NCBI GenBank assembly: GCA_016783965.1 | Contig: JADHVO010000008.1 | Location: 186,001 to 250,000 of the forward strand | Direction: 5' to 3' | Length of the DNA: 64,000 nucleotides | From: Alphaproteobacteria bacterium | GTDB taxonomy: Bacteria; Pseudomonadota; Alphaproteobacteria; Micropepsales; Micropepsaceae | Shown here: piece by piece, positions 16,456-28,426 of the stretch | Layout: each line of letters opens with the position of its first letter | Position numbering within the stretch: the stretch's first letter is position 1 | Notes under the pieces: model-generated | Told to the model about the DNA's origin: nothing | Databases searched by the model: none | Seen by the model: only the letters and a program-made list of their open reading frames with translations | Made by a program: the position numbers and the translations under genes

Positions 16456-17261
16456 CGCGCCGGCTTGCCCTGCCAGTTCCCGTACATCGGATTGGCCAGC
16501 AGGAAGAAGCGCGTGCCGAAGCCATCGTCGCCCGCATACTTTTGATCCATCGGCCGCACGATGCGTCCCTTCTTGTCCAGAACCGGGAAGTCCGTGATCT
16601 GGTCGCCCAGCCACATCACGCCCACGGCTTTCAGGGCCAGCAGTGCGCCACGCCATCGCGTGGTCTTGTCGTCCAAGCCGTTGCTGCGGCCAACCTCATA
16701 ATCGAACCAGATTCCGGCTTTTTTGAGCGTGTCGCGCGTGATGCTGTCCTGGTCGGCGTCGCGGTTGGTCACGATGGCGACCAATCCACCCATGCGATGC
16801 ACGGCATTGGTGAACGCCGCCGCGCCCGGAACATCGATCGCAAGCTTTGCGCTCACCCAGCTGCGCCAGCGCGCGTCGCCGAAATCGTTGCCGCACATGC
16901 TGCGCTCGCGCTCGAACAGCGAGTTGTCCAGCACCGTCTCATCCGCATCCAGCGTCACCATCCACCGGTTGCGGCGGTGCGTCCGCGCGACGACGTGCGC
17001 CGCCGCAAGTGCGTCCGCGTACAGATTCACCGACAACCGGCAATATTCCAGCGAATCCCGGAACCAGTGCGTCGCCGTCGGTTGCGCCTTGCCGGCCGGC
17101 GCGGTGCATTGCCACGGATCGGCATCGCCGGCAGCCGGTGGCGATACCATCTCCACCCTTGCAAGCCGCGCCTGGCAATCATACGTGATGCCCGCGGCGC
17201 TTGCCGGTTGGACGCAGAGCGCCCCGGCCCATAGGCTGATCGCAAGCACGAAATTCCGCAT
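16452..17261 (-). CDS. secreted HAD-family acid phosphatase (class B/C, e(P4)-like)
   Basis: The 269-residue protein has an N-terminal signal sequence (MRNFVLAISLWAGAL, likely cleaved after ASA). The HAD nucleophile motif is LDADETVLDNS, followed by AIVTNRDADQ and the later LGDQITDFP that carries the conserved Asp pair. This is the pattern of periplasmic acid phosphatases/5'-nucleotidases. No lipobox cysteine is evident. The ATG at 17261 is chosen over a TTG at 17276. It is the first gene of a unit with the Ntn hydrolase and lies divergent from hslV across a 68-base spacer. Confidence 0.78.
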   Translation of the reverse strand: MRNFVLAISLWAGALCVQPASAAGITYDCQARLARVEMVSPPAAGDADPWQCTAPAGKAQPTATHWFRDSLEYCRLSVNLYADALAAAHVVARTHRRNRWMVTLDADETVLDNSLFERERSMCGNDFGDARWRSWVSAKLAIDVPGAAAFTNAVHRMGGLVAIVTNRDADQDSITRDTLKKAGIWFDYEVGRSNGLDDKTTRWRGALLALKAVGVMWLGDQITDFPVLDKKGRIVRPMDQKYAGDDGFGTRFFLLANPMYGNWQGKPAR

Positions 17262-17329
17262 GCCCGGGCTTCCCAATCTTGCCCGCGCAGCATAGGTGAC
17301 GGACTCATGACAGCCAAAGAGAAATACCG

Positions 17330-17854
17330 ATGACGACCATCCTGTCGGTACGCAAGAACGGCAAGGTGGTCATCGCGGGCGACGGTCAGGTGACCGCTGG
17401 CGCCACCATCATGAAGGCGAATGCGCGCAAGGTGCGCCGCCTTGGCAAGGGCAACGTGATCATCGGCTTCGCCGGCGCTACCGCCGATGCGTTTGCCCTG
17501 TCCGAGCGGCTTGAGAGCAAGATCGAGCAGCATCCCGGCAATCTGACGCGTGCCTGCGTCGAGCTCGCAAAGGACTGGCGCACCGACCGCTCGCTGCGCC
17601 GTCTCGAAGCCATGATGGCGGTCGCCGACGCCAGGACCTCGCTCATTCTCTCGGGCACCGGCGATGTGGTCGAACCGGAATCCGGGCTGATCGGCATCGG
17701 TTCGGGCGGTCCCTATGCGCTCGCTGCCGCGCGCGCCCTGGCCGATCAGGACCTGCCGGCGGAGGAGGTCGCCCGCCGCGCCATGAAGATCGCGGCCGAC
17801 ATTTGCGTCTACACCAACGAGAACATCGTCATCGAAAGCCTCGATACCGAATGA
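17330..17854 (+). CDS. hslV: ATP-dependent protease proteolytic subunit HslV
   Basis: HslV (ClpQ) forms the two-ring proteasome-like chamber of HslUV in the cytosol. The 174-residue length is usual. After removal of Met1, Thr2 becomes the catalytic N-terminal nucleophile ([20 protein letters not shown]), and the conserved [12 protein letters not shown] and [14 protein letters not shown] follow. The stop overlaps the hslU start (ATGA), the usual tight coupling. Spacing to the divergent phosphatase gene leaves room for a promoter, but I could not identify a convincing heat-shock-type one. Confidence 0.96.
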   Translation: MTTILSVRKNGKVVIAGDGQVTAGATIMKANARKVRRLGKGNVIIGFAGATADAFALSERLESKIEQHPGNLTRACVELAKDWRTDRSLRRLEAMMAVADARTSLILSGTGDVVEPESGLIGIGSGGPYALAAARALADQDLPAEEVARRAMKIAADICVYTNENIVIESLDTE

Positions 17855-19167
17855 GTGCGTCCTTCACGCCGCGCGAGATCGTTTCCGAGCTCGACCGCTT
17901 CATTGTCGGCCAACACGACGCCAAGCGCGCCGTCGCCATTGCACTGCGCAATCGCTGGCGGCGCCAGCAGCTGACGCCCGACCTGCGCGAGGAAGTGCTG
18001 CCCAAGAACATCCTGATGATCGGGCCGACCGGCGTCGGCAAGACCGAGATTTCGCGCCGCCTCGCCAGGCTCGCGCAGGCGCCCTTCATCAAGGTCGAGG
18101 CGACCAAGTTCACCGAGGTGGGCTATGTCGGCCGCGACGTCGAACAGATCGTGCGCGACCTGATCGAGGTCGGTATCGCTATGGTGCGCGCGCAGAAGCG
18201 GCGCGATGTCGAAGCCCAGGCCGAGGCCCGCGCCGAGGAGCGCATTTTAGACGCGCTGGTCGGCAATTCGTCGACTGCGACGCGCGAAAGCTTCCGCAAA
18301 TCGCTGCGTCAGGGCGAACTCGACAAGAAAGAGGTCGAGCTGGAGATGAAGGACGCCGGCGGCAACCCGCTCGGCAGCATCTTCGACATCCCGGGTATGG
18401 GCAATTCGCAGGTCTCGATGGTCAACCTGTCGGACATGCTGGGCAAGGCGCTGGGCGGCAAGGGCAAGAAGCGCCGCATGACCGTCGCCGACGCACACGC
18501 ACCGCTGGTCGCCGAAGAGGCCGACAAGCTGCTCGACGAAGACGCCGTTGTGCGCGAGGCGATCCACACGGTGGAGAACCACGGCATCGTCTTCCTGGAT
18601 GAGATCGACAAGATCTGCGCCCGCAGCGAATTCCGCGGTGGTGGCGACGTCTCCCGCGAGGGGGTGCAGCGCGATCTGCTGCCGCTGATCGAAGGCACTA
18701 CCGTTGCCACCAAGCATGGCCAGGTGAAGACCGACCACATCCTGTTCATCGCCTCCGGCGCCTTCCACACCGCAAAGCCGTCGGACCTGCTGCCCGAACT
18801 TCAGGGCCGCCTGCCGATCCGGGTGGAACTCAAGGCGCTCAACCGCGACGACTTCCGCCGCATCCTGACCGAACCGGAGGCCAGTCTGATTAAGCAATAC
18901 GTCGCGCTGATGCAGACCGAAGGCGTGACGCTGGAAGTGACCGGCGACGGCATCGACGCCATCGCCGACGTCGCGGCACTGGTGAACGCAAGCGTCGAGA
19001 ACATCGGCGCCCGCCGCCTCCAGACCATCATGGAGCGCGTGCTCGACGATGCGAGCTTCAACGCCAGCGAAAAGACCGGCGAGAAGATCGTGGTCGACGC
19101 CGCCTACGTCCACAGCCGCGTCGATGACCTCGCCAAGGACCAGGACTTGTCGCGGTTTATACTTTGA
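17851..19167 (+). CDS. hslU: ATPase subunit HslU of the HslUV protease
   Basis: HslU (ClpY) unfolds substrates and threads them into HslV. The 438-residue protein has Walker A GPTGVGKT at 58-65, Walker [10 protein letters not shown], the I domain insertion (about 110-240) with a basic patch KGKKRRM, and the C-terminal tail DQDLSRFIL that docks on Hsl[15 protein letters not shown] is the pore loop region. The ATG at 17851 overlaps the hslV stop codon. No terminator is visible after the stop. Confidence 0.97.
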   Translation: MSASFTPREIVSELDRFIVGQHDAKRAVAIALRNRWRRQQLTPDLREEVLPKNILMIGPTGVGKTEISRRLARLAQAPFIKVEATKFTEVGYVGRDVEQIVRDLIEVGIAMVRAQKRRDVEAQAEARAEERILDALVGNSSTATRESFRKSLRQGELDKKEVELEMKDAGGNPLGSIFDIPGMGNSQVSMVNLSDMLGKALGGKGKKRRMTVADAHAPLVAEEADKLLDEDAVVREAIHTVENHGIVFLDEIDKICARSEFRGGGDVSREGVQRDLLPLIEGTTVATKHGQVKTDHILFIASGAFHTAKPSDLLPELQGRLPIRVELKALNRDDFRRILTEPEASLIKQYVALMQTEGVTLEVTGDGIDAIADVAALVNASVENIGARRLQTIMERVLDDASFNASEKTGEKIVVDAAYVHSRVDDLAKDQDLSRFIL

Positions 19168-19261
19168 AGGCCGGCGCGTTTCGGCGCGTGGACAAGCCTC
19201 ATTCGGTGATATAACTACGAAGCGGGCTACGCGCCTGCGACACACCAAATGAGGATATCAG

Positions 19262-19990
19262 GTGAAGCAGCTTCTCAAGCGGGCATTCGGAAGCATGGGC
19301 CTTGAGATTCGCCGCATCACCCGCCCCGATGCGGCGTACACCAATTTGCCTGATCGCAATCTTTACCGTCCCCTGTTTTCGCCGTGGTACTCAAGTCAGT
19401 CCCAGGCGCTCTATGCGATTGCCGCTCCACGGACCTTGGTCTCAGAAGACCGTTGCTATGTCCTTGCGACGCTACTGCGCCAGGCGCTCCACCTTCCGGG
19501 CGACATTTTCGAATGCGGCGTCTATCGCGGCGGCACAGCCGCGATGATCGCCAGGATCCTGCGCGATGCCAGGTCCGACAAGAAGCTCTATCTCTTCGAC
19601 ACGTTCGAGGGCATGCCCGAGACCGACCCGGCTCGTGATCTTCACCGGGCCGGAGACTTTTCCGACACGACGGCCACAGCCGTGGCCAAATTCGTCAACG
19701 CGCCTGACATTGCCGTCCTTCGCAAGGGTTTCATCCCCGATACCTTTGCCGGCTTGGAGGATCGTCAAGTCGCGTTTGCGCACATCGATGTCGACATCTA
19801 TCGCTCCATATTGGACTCGCTCGCGTTCATCTGGCCCCGGTTGTCGCCCAGTGGCTTCGTCGTCTTCGACGATTACGGCTTTCCAAGCTGTCCGGGCGCG
19901 CGCGCAGCGGTGGATGAATTCTTCGCCGACAAGAACGTGGAGCCTCTTTGCTTGCAAACCGGTCAAGCCGTGGTGTCCAAGCTGGTCTAA
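19262..19990 (+). CDS. TylF/MycF-like SAM-dependent methyltransferase
   Basis: The 242-residue protein has GDIFECGVYRGGTAAMIA as SAM motif I, LYLFDTFEGMPETD as motif II, and AFAHIDVDIYRSILDSL with the metal-binding aspartates typical of TylF/MycF macrocin O-methyltransferases. These methylate sugar hydroxyls of macrolides, and many bacterial homologues act on glycans. No polyketide or sugar-pathway genes are nearby, so a surface-polysaccharide substrate is the likelier guess. It starts with GTG at 19262 after GAGG. Base composition resembles the surroundings. Confidence 0.72.
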   Translation: MKQLLKRAFGSMGLEIRRITRPDAAYTNLPDRNLYRPLFSPWYSSQSQALYAIAAPRTLVSEDRCYVLATLLRQALHLPGDIFECGVYRGGTAAMIARILRDARSDKKLYLFDTFEGMPETDPARDLHRAGDFSDTTATAVAKFVNAPDIAVLRKGFIPDTFAGLEDRQVAFAHIDVDIYRSILDSLAFIWPRLSPSGFVVFDDYGFPSCPGARAAVDEFFADKNVEPLCLQTGQAVVSKLV

Positions 19991-20033
19991 GGTGATGCCT
20001 GCGCACCATCTCTGACCGCGCGCGATTGACGAC

Positions 20034-20462
20034 TTACTGAACGCCGGGCGCGCCGGGCGGCATGTGGTCGAACATGAGCTTGTTCGGATCGATGTGCGCC
20101 CAGGGCTGCGCCGACTTCACATAGATCGCGCCGCCGACCTTGAGCCAGCTCGGATCGTCCAGCGTTCCGGCCTTCACCACCCAGATCGCACCGCCCGGCG
20201 GCTCGCTGAACAGCGGTGTGCCGCAGGTCTCGCAGAAAGCGCGCGTGACGTCGGTTCCGGAGTCGCCCTTCACGCTGAACCGCCGCGGCGTGCCCTTGGT
20301 TAGCTTGAACGCCGCCGCCGGAACCACAACGGCGGTGGTGTGGCTTCCTCCGGATGCGTACTGGCAGTCGCGGCAGTGGCAGTCCATCACGGCGATCGGT
20401 TCGGCGGAAACCTCGTACCGTACCGCGCCGCACCGGCATCCGCCTTCAAAAGGTGCAACCAT
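20034..20462 (-). CDS. GFA family (glutathione-dependent formaldehyde-activating-like) zinc protein
   Basis: The 142-residue protein carries the zinc cysteines of the GFA fold in order: GCRCGAVRYEV, MDCHCRDCQYASGG, and FCETCGTPLFSEP. The family is named after Gfa but most members have no demonstrated glutathione-formaldehyde activity, so this should be read as a zinc-binding GFA-fold protein. The ATG at 20462 gives a normal length. The gene lies divergent from metK with a 133-base spacer. Confidence 0.85.
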   Translation of the reverse strand: MVAPFEGGCRCGAVRYEVSAEPIAVMDCHCRDCQYASGGSHTTAVVVPAAAFKLTKGTPRRFSVKGDSGTDVTRAFCETCGTPLFSEPPGGAIWVVKAGTLDDPSWLKVGGAIYVKSAQPWAHIDPNKLMFDHMPPGAPGVQ

Positions 20463-20595
20463 GGCCCATGATCTCCCGAAAAATCGGCACCGACACTCTA
20501 TTCCGCGCCCCGCACCCGTCGCCAGTTGACCCCGCGACCGTTTGTTGCAAAAAGCAGCCCCGCCCGGTTGGGTATCGTCCAAGAGGTTCGAAGAC

Positions 20596-21786
20596 ATGGC
20601 GCGTCAGAACTACCTTTTCACGTCCGAGAGCGTGTCCGAAGGCCATCCGGACAAGGTCAGCGACCGCATCTCCGATGAAGTGGTGGATCTGTTCTTCCGT
20701 GAAGGTCCCAAGAGCGGCCTCAGCGAGTGGGATATCCGCGCCGCCTGCGAAACGCTGTGCACCACCAACCGCGTCGTGATCGCGGGCGAGACGCGCGGTC
20801 CGAAGCACATCGGTCCCGCCGAAGTCGAAGAAGTCGCGCGCCAGGCGATCAAGGCCATCGGCTACGAACAGGAAGGCTTCCACTGGAAGAACGCCAGGGT
20901 CGAGGTGCTGCTGCACGCGCAGTCCGCGCACATCGCGCAGGGCGTCGACGCGTCGGGCAACAAGGACGAAGGCGCCGGCGACCAGGGCATCATGTTCGGC
21001 TACGCCTGCACCGAGACGCCGGCGCTGATGCCGGCGCCGCTGTTCTACAGCCACAAGATCCTCAAGCTGCTCGCCGATGCGCGCCATGCCGGCAAGGAGC
21101 CGGCACTCCAGCCCGACGCCAAGAGCCAGGTCACGCTGCGCTACGAGAACGGCAAGCCGGTTGAAGCGACGCAGATCGTTCTTTCGACCCAGCACACCAG
21201 CGAAGACCAGACCTCCTCAGACATCCGCAAGGTCGTCGAGCCCTACATCCGTCAGGCGCTGCCGAAGGAATGGGTCAACGACAAGACGGTGTGGCACATC
21301 AATCCGACCGGCGCGTTCGTGATCGGCGGACCGGACGGCGACTGCGGTCTCACCGGCCGCAAGATCATCGTCGACACCTACGGCGGCGCGGCCCCGCATG
21401 GCGGTGGCGCGTTCTCCGGCAAGGATCCGACCAAGGTCGACCGCTCGGCCGCGTACGCCGCACGCTATCTCGCGAAGAACGTCGTGGCGTCGGGCGTTGC
21501 CGACCGCTGCACGATCCAGCTCTCCTACGCGATCGGCGTCGCCGAGCCGCTGTCGGTCTATGTCGACCTGCACGGCACGGGCAAGGTCGATGAGGCGAAG
21601 CTCGAGAAGATCCTCCCCGAGCTGATGAGCCTCAAGCCGCGCGGCATCCGCACGCATCTTGGCCTGAACAAGCCGATCTATGCGCGCACGTCGTCGTACG
21701 GCCACTTTGGCCGCGAGCCGGACGCGCAGGGCGGCTTCTCCTGGGAAAAGACCGACCTCGCCGACGCGATCAAGCGCGCGTTCTAA
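20596..21786 (+). CDS. metK: S-adenosylmethionine synthetase
   Basis: MetK makes S-adenosylmethionine from methionine and ATP. The 396-residue protein has [20 protein letters not shown] at its start, the methionine-binding DQGIMFGYA, the phosphate loop [21 protein letters not shown] region, and [19 protein letters not shown]. The start at 20596 is set by homology (MARQNYLF) and an upstream AAGAGG. I looked for a SAM riboswitch in the short leader and saw no convincing conserved core. It is followed by a REP-like hairpin and trmB. Confidence 0.97.
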   Translation: MARQNYLFTSESVSEGHPDKVSDRISDEVVDLFFREGPKSGLSEWDIRAACETLCTTNRVVIAGETRGPKHIGPAEVEEVARQAIKAIGYEQEGFHWKNARVEVLLHAQSAHIAQGVDASGNKDEGAGDQGIMFGYACTETPALMPAPLFYSHKILKLLADARHAGKEPALQPDAKSQVTLRYENGKPVEATQIVLSTQHTSEDQTSSDIRKVVEPYIRQALPKEWVNDKTVWHINPTGAFVIGGPDGDCGLTGRKIIVDTYGGAAPHGGGAFSGKDPTKVDRSAAYAARYLAKNVVASGVADRCTIQLSYAIGVAEPLSVYVDLHGTGKVDEAKLEKILPELMSLKPRGIRTHLGLNKPIYARTSSYGHFGREPDAQGGFSWEKTDLADAIKRAF

Positions 21787-21788
21787 TG

Positions 21789-21875
21789 CTTCGAGGCTCC
21801 GCGTTCCGCGGAGCACCTCAACATGACGACGTTGAGATGCGTCATCCTGAGGTGCGAGCGAAGCGAGCCTCGAAG
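21789..21875. repeat. REP-like long inverted repeat between metK and trmB
   Basis: The outer arms CTTCGAGGCTC (21789-21799) and GAGCCTCGAAG (21865-21875) are perfect inverse copies. Inside them GCACCTCA pairs with TGAGGTGC, and ATGACG with CGTCAT. The left arm also holds the small hairpin CTCCGCG-TTC-CGCGGAG. The segment GTCATCCTGAGGTGCGAGCG recurs at 55381-55400. The right edge runs directly into the trmB start (GAAGGATG), so the repeat supplies the ribosome-binding purines. It may also act as a metK 3' hairpin. Confidence 0.8.
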
Positions 21876-21876
21876 G

Positions 21877-22578
21877 ATGTCTGACGACCAGCACGCCGGG
21901 CGCAAACGACGCCAGATCTACGGACGCCGCAAAGGCCCGGCGCTTTCCGCGCATCAGACGATGCTGCGCGAAACGCTGCTGCCGAAGCTGTTGCTGCGTC
22001 CGGAAGCGGGCTGTGATCCGAAAGCCTATTTCGACTCCGTCGACGATGTCTGGCTCGAAGTCGGCTACGGCGCCGGCGAACATCTGCTGTGGCAAGCGAA
22101 AGCCAACCGGCGCACCGGCCTGATCGGTGCCGAGCCCTACATTTCCGGCACCGCAAAGCTGCTCTCCAAGCTGGAGCACGAGACGCTGGCGAACATCCGC
22201 CTCTACGAAGACGATGCGCGCGACATCATCGATGCGCTCCCCAACGCCACCATCGGCCGCTTCTTCCTCCTGTTCCCCGATCCCTGGCCGAAGACACGCC
22301 ATCACAAGCGCCGCTTCCTCCAGATGGCGATGCTCGACCATCTCGCGCGCATCCTAAAGCCCGGCGCAGAACTGCGCTTTGCCAGCGACGACGCGGGCTA
22401 TCTCGCCTACGCCCTGGAGCGCCTGATGGCGCACCCCGCGTTCGCATGGACCGCCGCCGGCCCCTCCGACTGGAAGACCCGCACTGCCGACTGGCCGCAA
22501 ACCCGCTACGAAGCGAAGGAGTTGCATGGCCCGCCATGTTTTCTCCGCTTTGTCCGGGCTGATACAATGCCCGTATGA
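21877..22578 (+). CDS. trmB: tRNA (guanine-N7-)-methyltransferase
   Basis: TrmB methylates G46 of tRNAs. The 233-residue protein has VWLEVGYGAGEHLLWQA as SAM motif, the signature FPDPWPKTRHHKRR that contacts tRNA, and LRFASDDAGYLAY. Its start at 21877 is chosen over 21823 because the longer form merely translates the REP-like repeat. The N-terminus is basic (RKRRQIYGRRKG), as usual. The stop overlaps the start of the small membrane gene at 22575 (ATGA). Confidence 0.95.
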   Translation: MSDDQHAGRKRRQIYGRRKGPALSAHQTMLRETLLPKLLLRPEAGCDPKAYFDSVDDVWLEVGYGAGEHLLWQAKANRRTGLIGAEPYISGTAKLLSKLEHETLANIRLYEDDARDIIDALPNATIGRFFLLFPDPWPKTRHHKRRFLQMAMLDHLARILKPGAELRFASDDAGYLAYALERLMAHPAFAWTAAGPSDWKTRTADWPQTRYEAKELHGPPCFLRFVRADTMPV

Positions 22579-22832
22579 GCATGCCTCACGACGAAGACGA
22601 CCGGCCGCCGCCCTTTCCATGGGGCGACTATGCCACCGTCATCCTGGCGGCGATCTTTTCTCTAACCGGCCTTTACCTCATTTTCGGCCCGTCGCCCTTC
22701 GCCGGCATCAAGATCGCGCCTCACACTGTGCCACCCGCGCAAAGCCAGCCCGCGTCACAGGAAGTCACGATCGGCCTCGGCAAAGGCAGCACGATCCATC
22801 CCAAGCCCGCGCCGCCCGCGAAGCCGCAATAA
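22575..22832 (+). CDS. small single-pass membrane protein, unknown
   Basis: An 85-residue protein with an acidic/proline-rich N-terminus (DEDDRPPPFPWGD), one hydrophobic segment (about 20-38, ATVILAAIFSLTGLYLIFG) and a Pro/Lys-rich tail. It overlaps the trmB stop by four bases, so it is likely translated. I recognise no domain. The coding call rests on frame overlap, hydrophobicity and lack of any competing gene. Confidence 0.55.
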   Translation: MSMPHDEDDRPPPFPWGDYATVILAAIFSLTGLYLIFGPSPFAGIKIAPHTVPPAQSQPASQEVTIGLGKGSTIHPKPAPPAKPQ

Positions 22833-22846
22833 ATCCGGCCCTTGGC

Positions 22847-22875
22847 TTGAAATCGGCCCTCTCAAAGCGTACATA
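22847..22875 (+). promoter_or_regulatory. strong sigma70-type promoter ahead of rimP-nusA-infB
   Basis: TTGAAA (22847-22852) and TACATA (22870-22875) have optimal 17-base spacing. RNA should begin around 22882, close to the palindrome at 22889 and upstream of both possible rimP starts. Confidence 0.68.
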
Positions 22876-22888
22876 GCCGCCATCCCAG

Positions 22889-22908
22889 ACAACAGAACGT
22901 ACTGTTGT
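22889..22908. promoter_or_regulatory. 20-base inverted repeat just after the rimP promoter
   Basis: ACAACAG (22889-22895) and CTGTTGT (22902-22908) flank AACGTA. It lies at about +7 to +26 of the predicted transcript and could be a repressor operator or a 5' leader hairpin. It includes the GTG at 22907, which weakens that codon as the rimP start. Confidence 0.5.
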
Positions 22909-23509
22909 GTGGCGTTCCGAAAGGATCGCCGCGCGGGAAGAGCCGTTCTTTCTGGAGTTCCGCGTCCTGATCACTGCCATGGCCCATCTGGAGCCGATCA
23001 TCGGACCCGCCGTGGAAGCGGCCGGGTTCCGGCTCGTGCGCCTGCGCCTGATGGGCGGCCACATCAAGACGCTCCAGATCATGGCGGAGCGGCCCGACGG
23101 CACGATGAACGTCGACGATTGCGCGCAGCTCAGCCGCGCGCTGCTCGACTTCATCGAAAAGGAGAACCCGCTCGAAGGCGACTTCGAGCTCGAAGTCTCC
23201 TCGCCCGGTATCGACCGCCCGCTGACGCGTCTCACCGACTATGCGCGCTGGGCCGGCCACGAAGCCAAGCTGGAACTGTTCGCTCCGATCGCGAGCGTTG
23301 GCGAGAGCCAGAGCGACCAACCAAACAAAGCCCGGAAGCGTTTCCGCGGCAAGCTTCTGGGCCTCGATGGACAGGACGTCACAATCGAATCGCAGGGTCA
23401 GCGCTACGCCATCCCCTTCAGGGGCATCGCGGAAGCGAAGCTGGTGCTGACCGACGCGCTGATCGCTGAAGACCTCAAGGCGCGCAAGCGCACGCAGACA
23501 CAGGATTAA
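22907..23509 (+). CDS. rimP: ribosome maturation factor RimP
   Basis: RimP assists 30S subunit assembly. The frame gives 200 residues from GTG 22907 or 176 from ATG 22979. The family core is intact: PAVEAAGFRLVRLRLMGG, then MNVDDCAQLSRALLDFIE, ENPLEGDFELEVSSPGIDRP, then an SH3-like C-terminal domain. ATG 22979 places the first RimP helix right after the start, as in E. coli RimP; GTG 22907 adds 24 residues and lies within a palindrome. Neither has a good ribosome-binding site. The gene starts the nusA operon. Confidence 0.88.
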   Translation: MWRSERIAAREEPFFLEFRVLITAMAHLEPIIGPAVEAAGFRLVRLRLMGGHIKTLQIMAERPDGTMNVDDCAQLSRALLDFIEKENPLEGDFELEVSSPGIDRPLTRLTDYARWAGHEAKLELFAPIASVGESQSDQPNKARKRFRGKLLGLDGQDVTIESQGQRYAIPFRGIAEAKLVLTDALIAEDLKARKRTQTQD

Positions 23510-23575
23510 GCCCGCGCGCGCTGCGCGCAAGACGGATTAAGGGACGCGCGAGCGTCAGAAGGAGAGAGAAGTATC

Positions 23576-25171
23576 ATGGCCATTGCCGCAAACCGCACCG
23601 AGCTTCTGCAGATCGCGGATGCCGTTGCGCGCGACAAGTCGATCGACAAGTCCGTCGTGCTCACCGCGATGGAAGAGGCGATGCAGCGCGCCGCCAAGGC
23701 CCATTACGGCTCCGAGAACGAGATCAAGGTCGAGATCGACCCCAAGACCGGCGAGACGCACGTCTCGCGCTATCTCCACGTCGTCGAGCAGGTCGAGAAC
23801 GACAAAACCGAGATCAGCCTCGTCGACGCGCAGGCCCGCAACCCCTCCGCCATGGTCGGCGACATCATTGCCGAGACGCTGCCGCCGGTCGATTTCAACC
23901 GCATCAACGCGCAGAACGCCAAGCAGGTCATCGTGCAGAAGGTGCGCGACGCCGAACGTGAGCGCCAGTACGACGAGTACAAGGACCGCATCGGCGAGAT
24001 CGTGCACGGCATCGTCAAGCGCTCGGAATTCGGTTCGGTCGTCGTCGACCTCGGCCGCGCCGAAGGCGTGGTGCGCCGCGACGAGATGATCCCGCGCGAG
24101 CAATTCCGCACCGGCGACCGCATCCGCGCCTATATCTACGACGTGCGCCGCGAAACCCGTGGCCCGCAGATTTTCCTCTCGCGTAGCCACCCGCAGTTCA
24201 TGGTGCGCCTGTTCGCGCAGGAAGTGCCGGAAATCTACGACGGCATCATCGAGATCCGCGCCGTGGCGCGCGATCCCGGAAGCCGCGCCAAGATCGCGGT
24301 GATCTCCAAGGATTCGAGCATCGATCCGGTTGGCGCCTGTGTCGGCATGCGCGGCGTGCGCGTGCAGGCGGTGGTCGGCGAGCTTCAGGGCGAACGCATC
24401 GACATCATCCCGTGGAACGGCGAAGCGGCGACCTTCATCGTCAACGCGCTGGCGCCGGCGGAAGTCAGCAAGGTCGTGCTCGACGAAGACACGCATCGCG
24501 TCGAAGTCGTGGTCCCGGACGAGCAGCTCTCGCTCGCCATCGGCCGCCGCGGCCAGAACGTGCGCCTGGCGTCGCAGCTCACCGGCTGGCAGATCGACAT
24601 CCTGACCGAGGCGGAAGAATCGGAGCGCCGCCAGAAGGAATTCGCCCAACGCACCCAGCTCTTCATGGAATCGCTGGACGTCGACGAGACGGTGGCCCAG
24701 TTGCTCGCGTCCGAAGGCTTTGCGACCGTCGAGGACGTGGCCTATGTGCCGCTCAACGAGCTCGGCGCCGTCGAGGGCTTCGACGAGGAGACCGCCCAGG
24801 AACTCCAGACCCGCGCTCTCGAATTCATCGAGGCGAAGAACAAGGAGATGGACGACAAGCGCAAGGACCTCGGCGTCGACGACGCGGTGCTTGAGGTCGA
24901 AGGCGTGACGCCTGCGATGGCAGTCGCGCTCGGCCAGCACGACATCAAGTCGCTCGAGGATCTGGCAGGCTGCGCCACCGACGATCTGCTGGGCTACTAC
25001 GAGTCCAACAAGGACAAGGAGCGCGTGCGCGTTCCGGGCGCGCTGGAGGGCTTCAACCTGACCAGCGAAGACGCCAACGCCATCATCATGAAGGCCCGCG
25101 TCAAGGCGGGCTGGATCGAGGCGCCGGTGGAAGAAGAAGCCCCCGCCGAAGAGGAAGCGACGGAGGAATAA
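23576..25171 (+). CDS. nusA: transcription termination/antitermination factor NusA
   Basis: NusA binds RNA polymerase and nascent RNA to control pausing, termination and antitermination. The 531-residue protein has the N-terminal polymerase-binding domain (about 1-125), S1 domain (about 135-200, [20 protein letters not shown]), and KH1/KH2 (about 205-345, with [19 protein letters not shown] and [19 protein letters not shown]). Two helix-hairpin-like acidic repeats follow and the tail is Glu-rich ([13 protein letters not shown]). Start 23576 follows GGAGAGAG. It is followed by the ylxR-like gene after five bases. Confidence 0.97.
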   Translation: MAIAANRTELLQIADAVARDKSIDKSVVLTAMEEAMQRAAKAHYGSENEIKVEIDPKTGETHVSRYLHVVEQVENDKTEISLVDAQARNPSAMVGDIIAETLPPVDFNRINAQNAKQVIVQKVRDAERERQYDEYKDRIGEIVHGIVKRSEFGSVVVDLGRAEGVVRRDEMIPREQFRTGDRIRAYIYDVRRETRGPQIFLSRSHPQFMVRLFAQEVPEIYDGIIEIRAVARDPGSRAKIAVISKDSSIDPVGACVGMRGVRVQAVVGELQGERIDIIPWNGEAATFIVNALAPAEVSKVVLDEDTHRVEVVVPDEQLSLAIGRRGQNVRLASQLTGWQIDILTEAEESERRQKEFAQRTQLFMESLDVDETVAQLLASEGFATVEDVAYVPLNELGAVEGFDEETAQELQTRALEFIEAKNKEMDDKRKDLGVDDAVLEVEGVTPAMAVALGQHDIKSLEDLAGCATDDLLGYYESNKDKERVRVPGALEGFNLTSEDANAIIMKARVKAGWIEAPVEEEAPAEEEATEE

Positions 25172-25176
25172 GAGGC

Positions 25177-25820
25177 TTGGGACTGGCCGCTGCCATCCGC
25201 GCGAAAGACGAAGACGCGATGCTGCGCGAACGCCGCTGCATCGTGAGTGGCGAGACTCTGCCGGAAGACAGGCTCGTCCGCTTCGTCGTTTCGCCCGACG
25301 GCGAGGTCGTGCCGGACATCGGTGCGATCCTTCCCGGCCGCGGCATCTGGGTCGAGGCGTCGGCCAAGGCCCTCGCCGCAGCGCTCAAGAAGAATCTTTT
25401 CGCCAGGGCCGCGAAAGCGCAGGTGAAAGTTGCCGCCGACATCGCCGCAAACGTCGAGCGGCAGCTCGTCGCGCGCATGCAGGCCGATCTCGGCATGGCG
25501 CGGCGCTCCGGCCAGCTTCTGCTCGGCTTCGACACGGTGACGGGCGAGATCAAGTCGCAATCCGCGCCCGCTCTTTTGATAGAGGCGTCCGATGGCGCCG
25601 CCGACGGCAAGCGCAAGGTGTTCGCGGCGGCCCATGCGCGCGGCCTGAAAATCGAGACGATTGAGTGCCTTACCTCACGGGAATTGGGCGTGGCCGTGGG
25701 GCGCGAGAATGTGATACATGCAGCCCTCAAATCCGGGCGGCTCCAGGAACGGCTGCGCTTCGACGGCAAAAGGCTGTCGGGGTTCCGCTCCGTTCCTTCT
25801 GCCGCTCCTGAAAGCGACGA

Positions 25821-25824
<4 letters not shown>
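25177..25824 (+). CDS. YlxR (DUF448) plus L7Ae-like RNA-binding protein
   Basis: The 215-residue protein joins two modules common in alphaproteobacteria. The first, at about 10-90, is YlxR-like, with [19 protein letters not shown] and GRGIWVEA. The second, at about 100-195, is an L7Ae/L30e-like RNA-binding fold, with [18 protein letters not shown]. Between nusA and infB this is its standard place. A TTG at 25177 fits the nusA spacing; ATG 25219 is a possible later start that would trim 14 residues. Its stop overlaps infB (ATGA). Confidence 0.88.
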
Positions 25825-28388
<2,564 letters not shown>

Positions 28389-28426
28389 CGGTCTTCTCCT
28401 GGATCCTTCGATATCGTCGTTAGCTC

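Noticed and set aside
17262..17329. Possible RpoH promoter for hslVU
   Set aside because: A CTTG is present, but no CYTATNT-like element at the right distance.
20463..20595. Possible SAM riboswitch before metK
   Set aside because: The leader is only 133 bases and shows no conserved riboswitch core or obvious pseudoknot that I can recognise.
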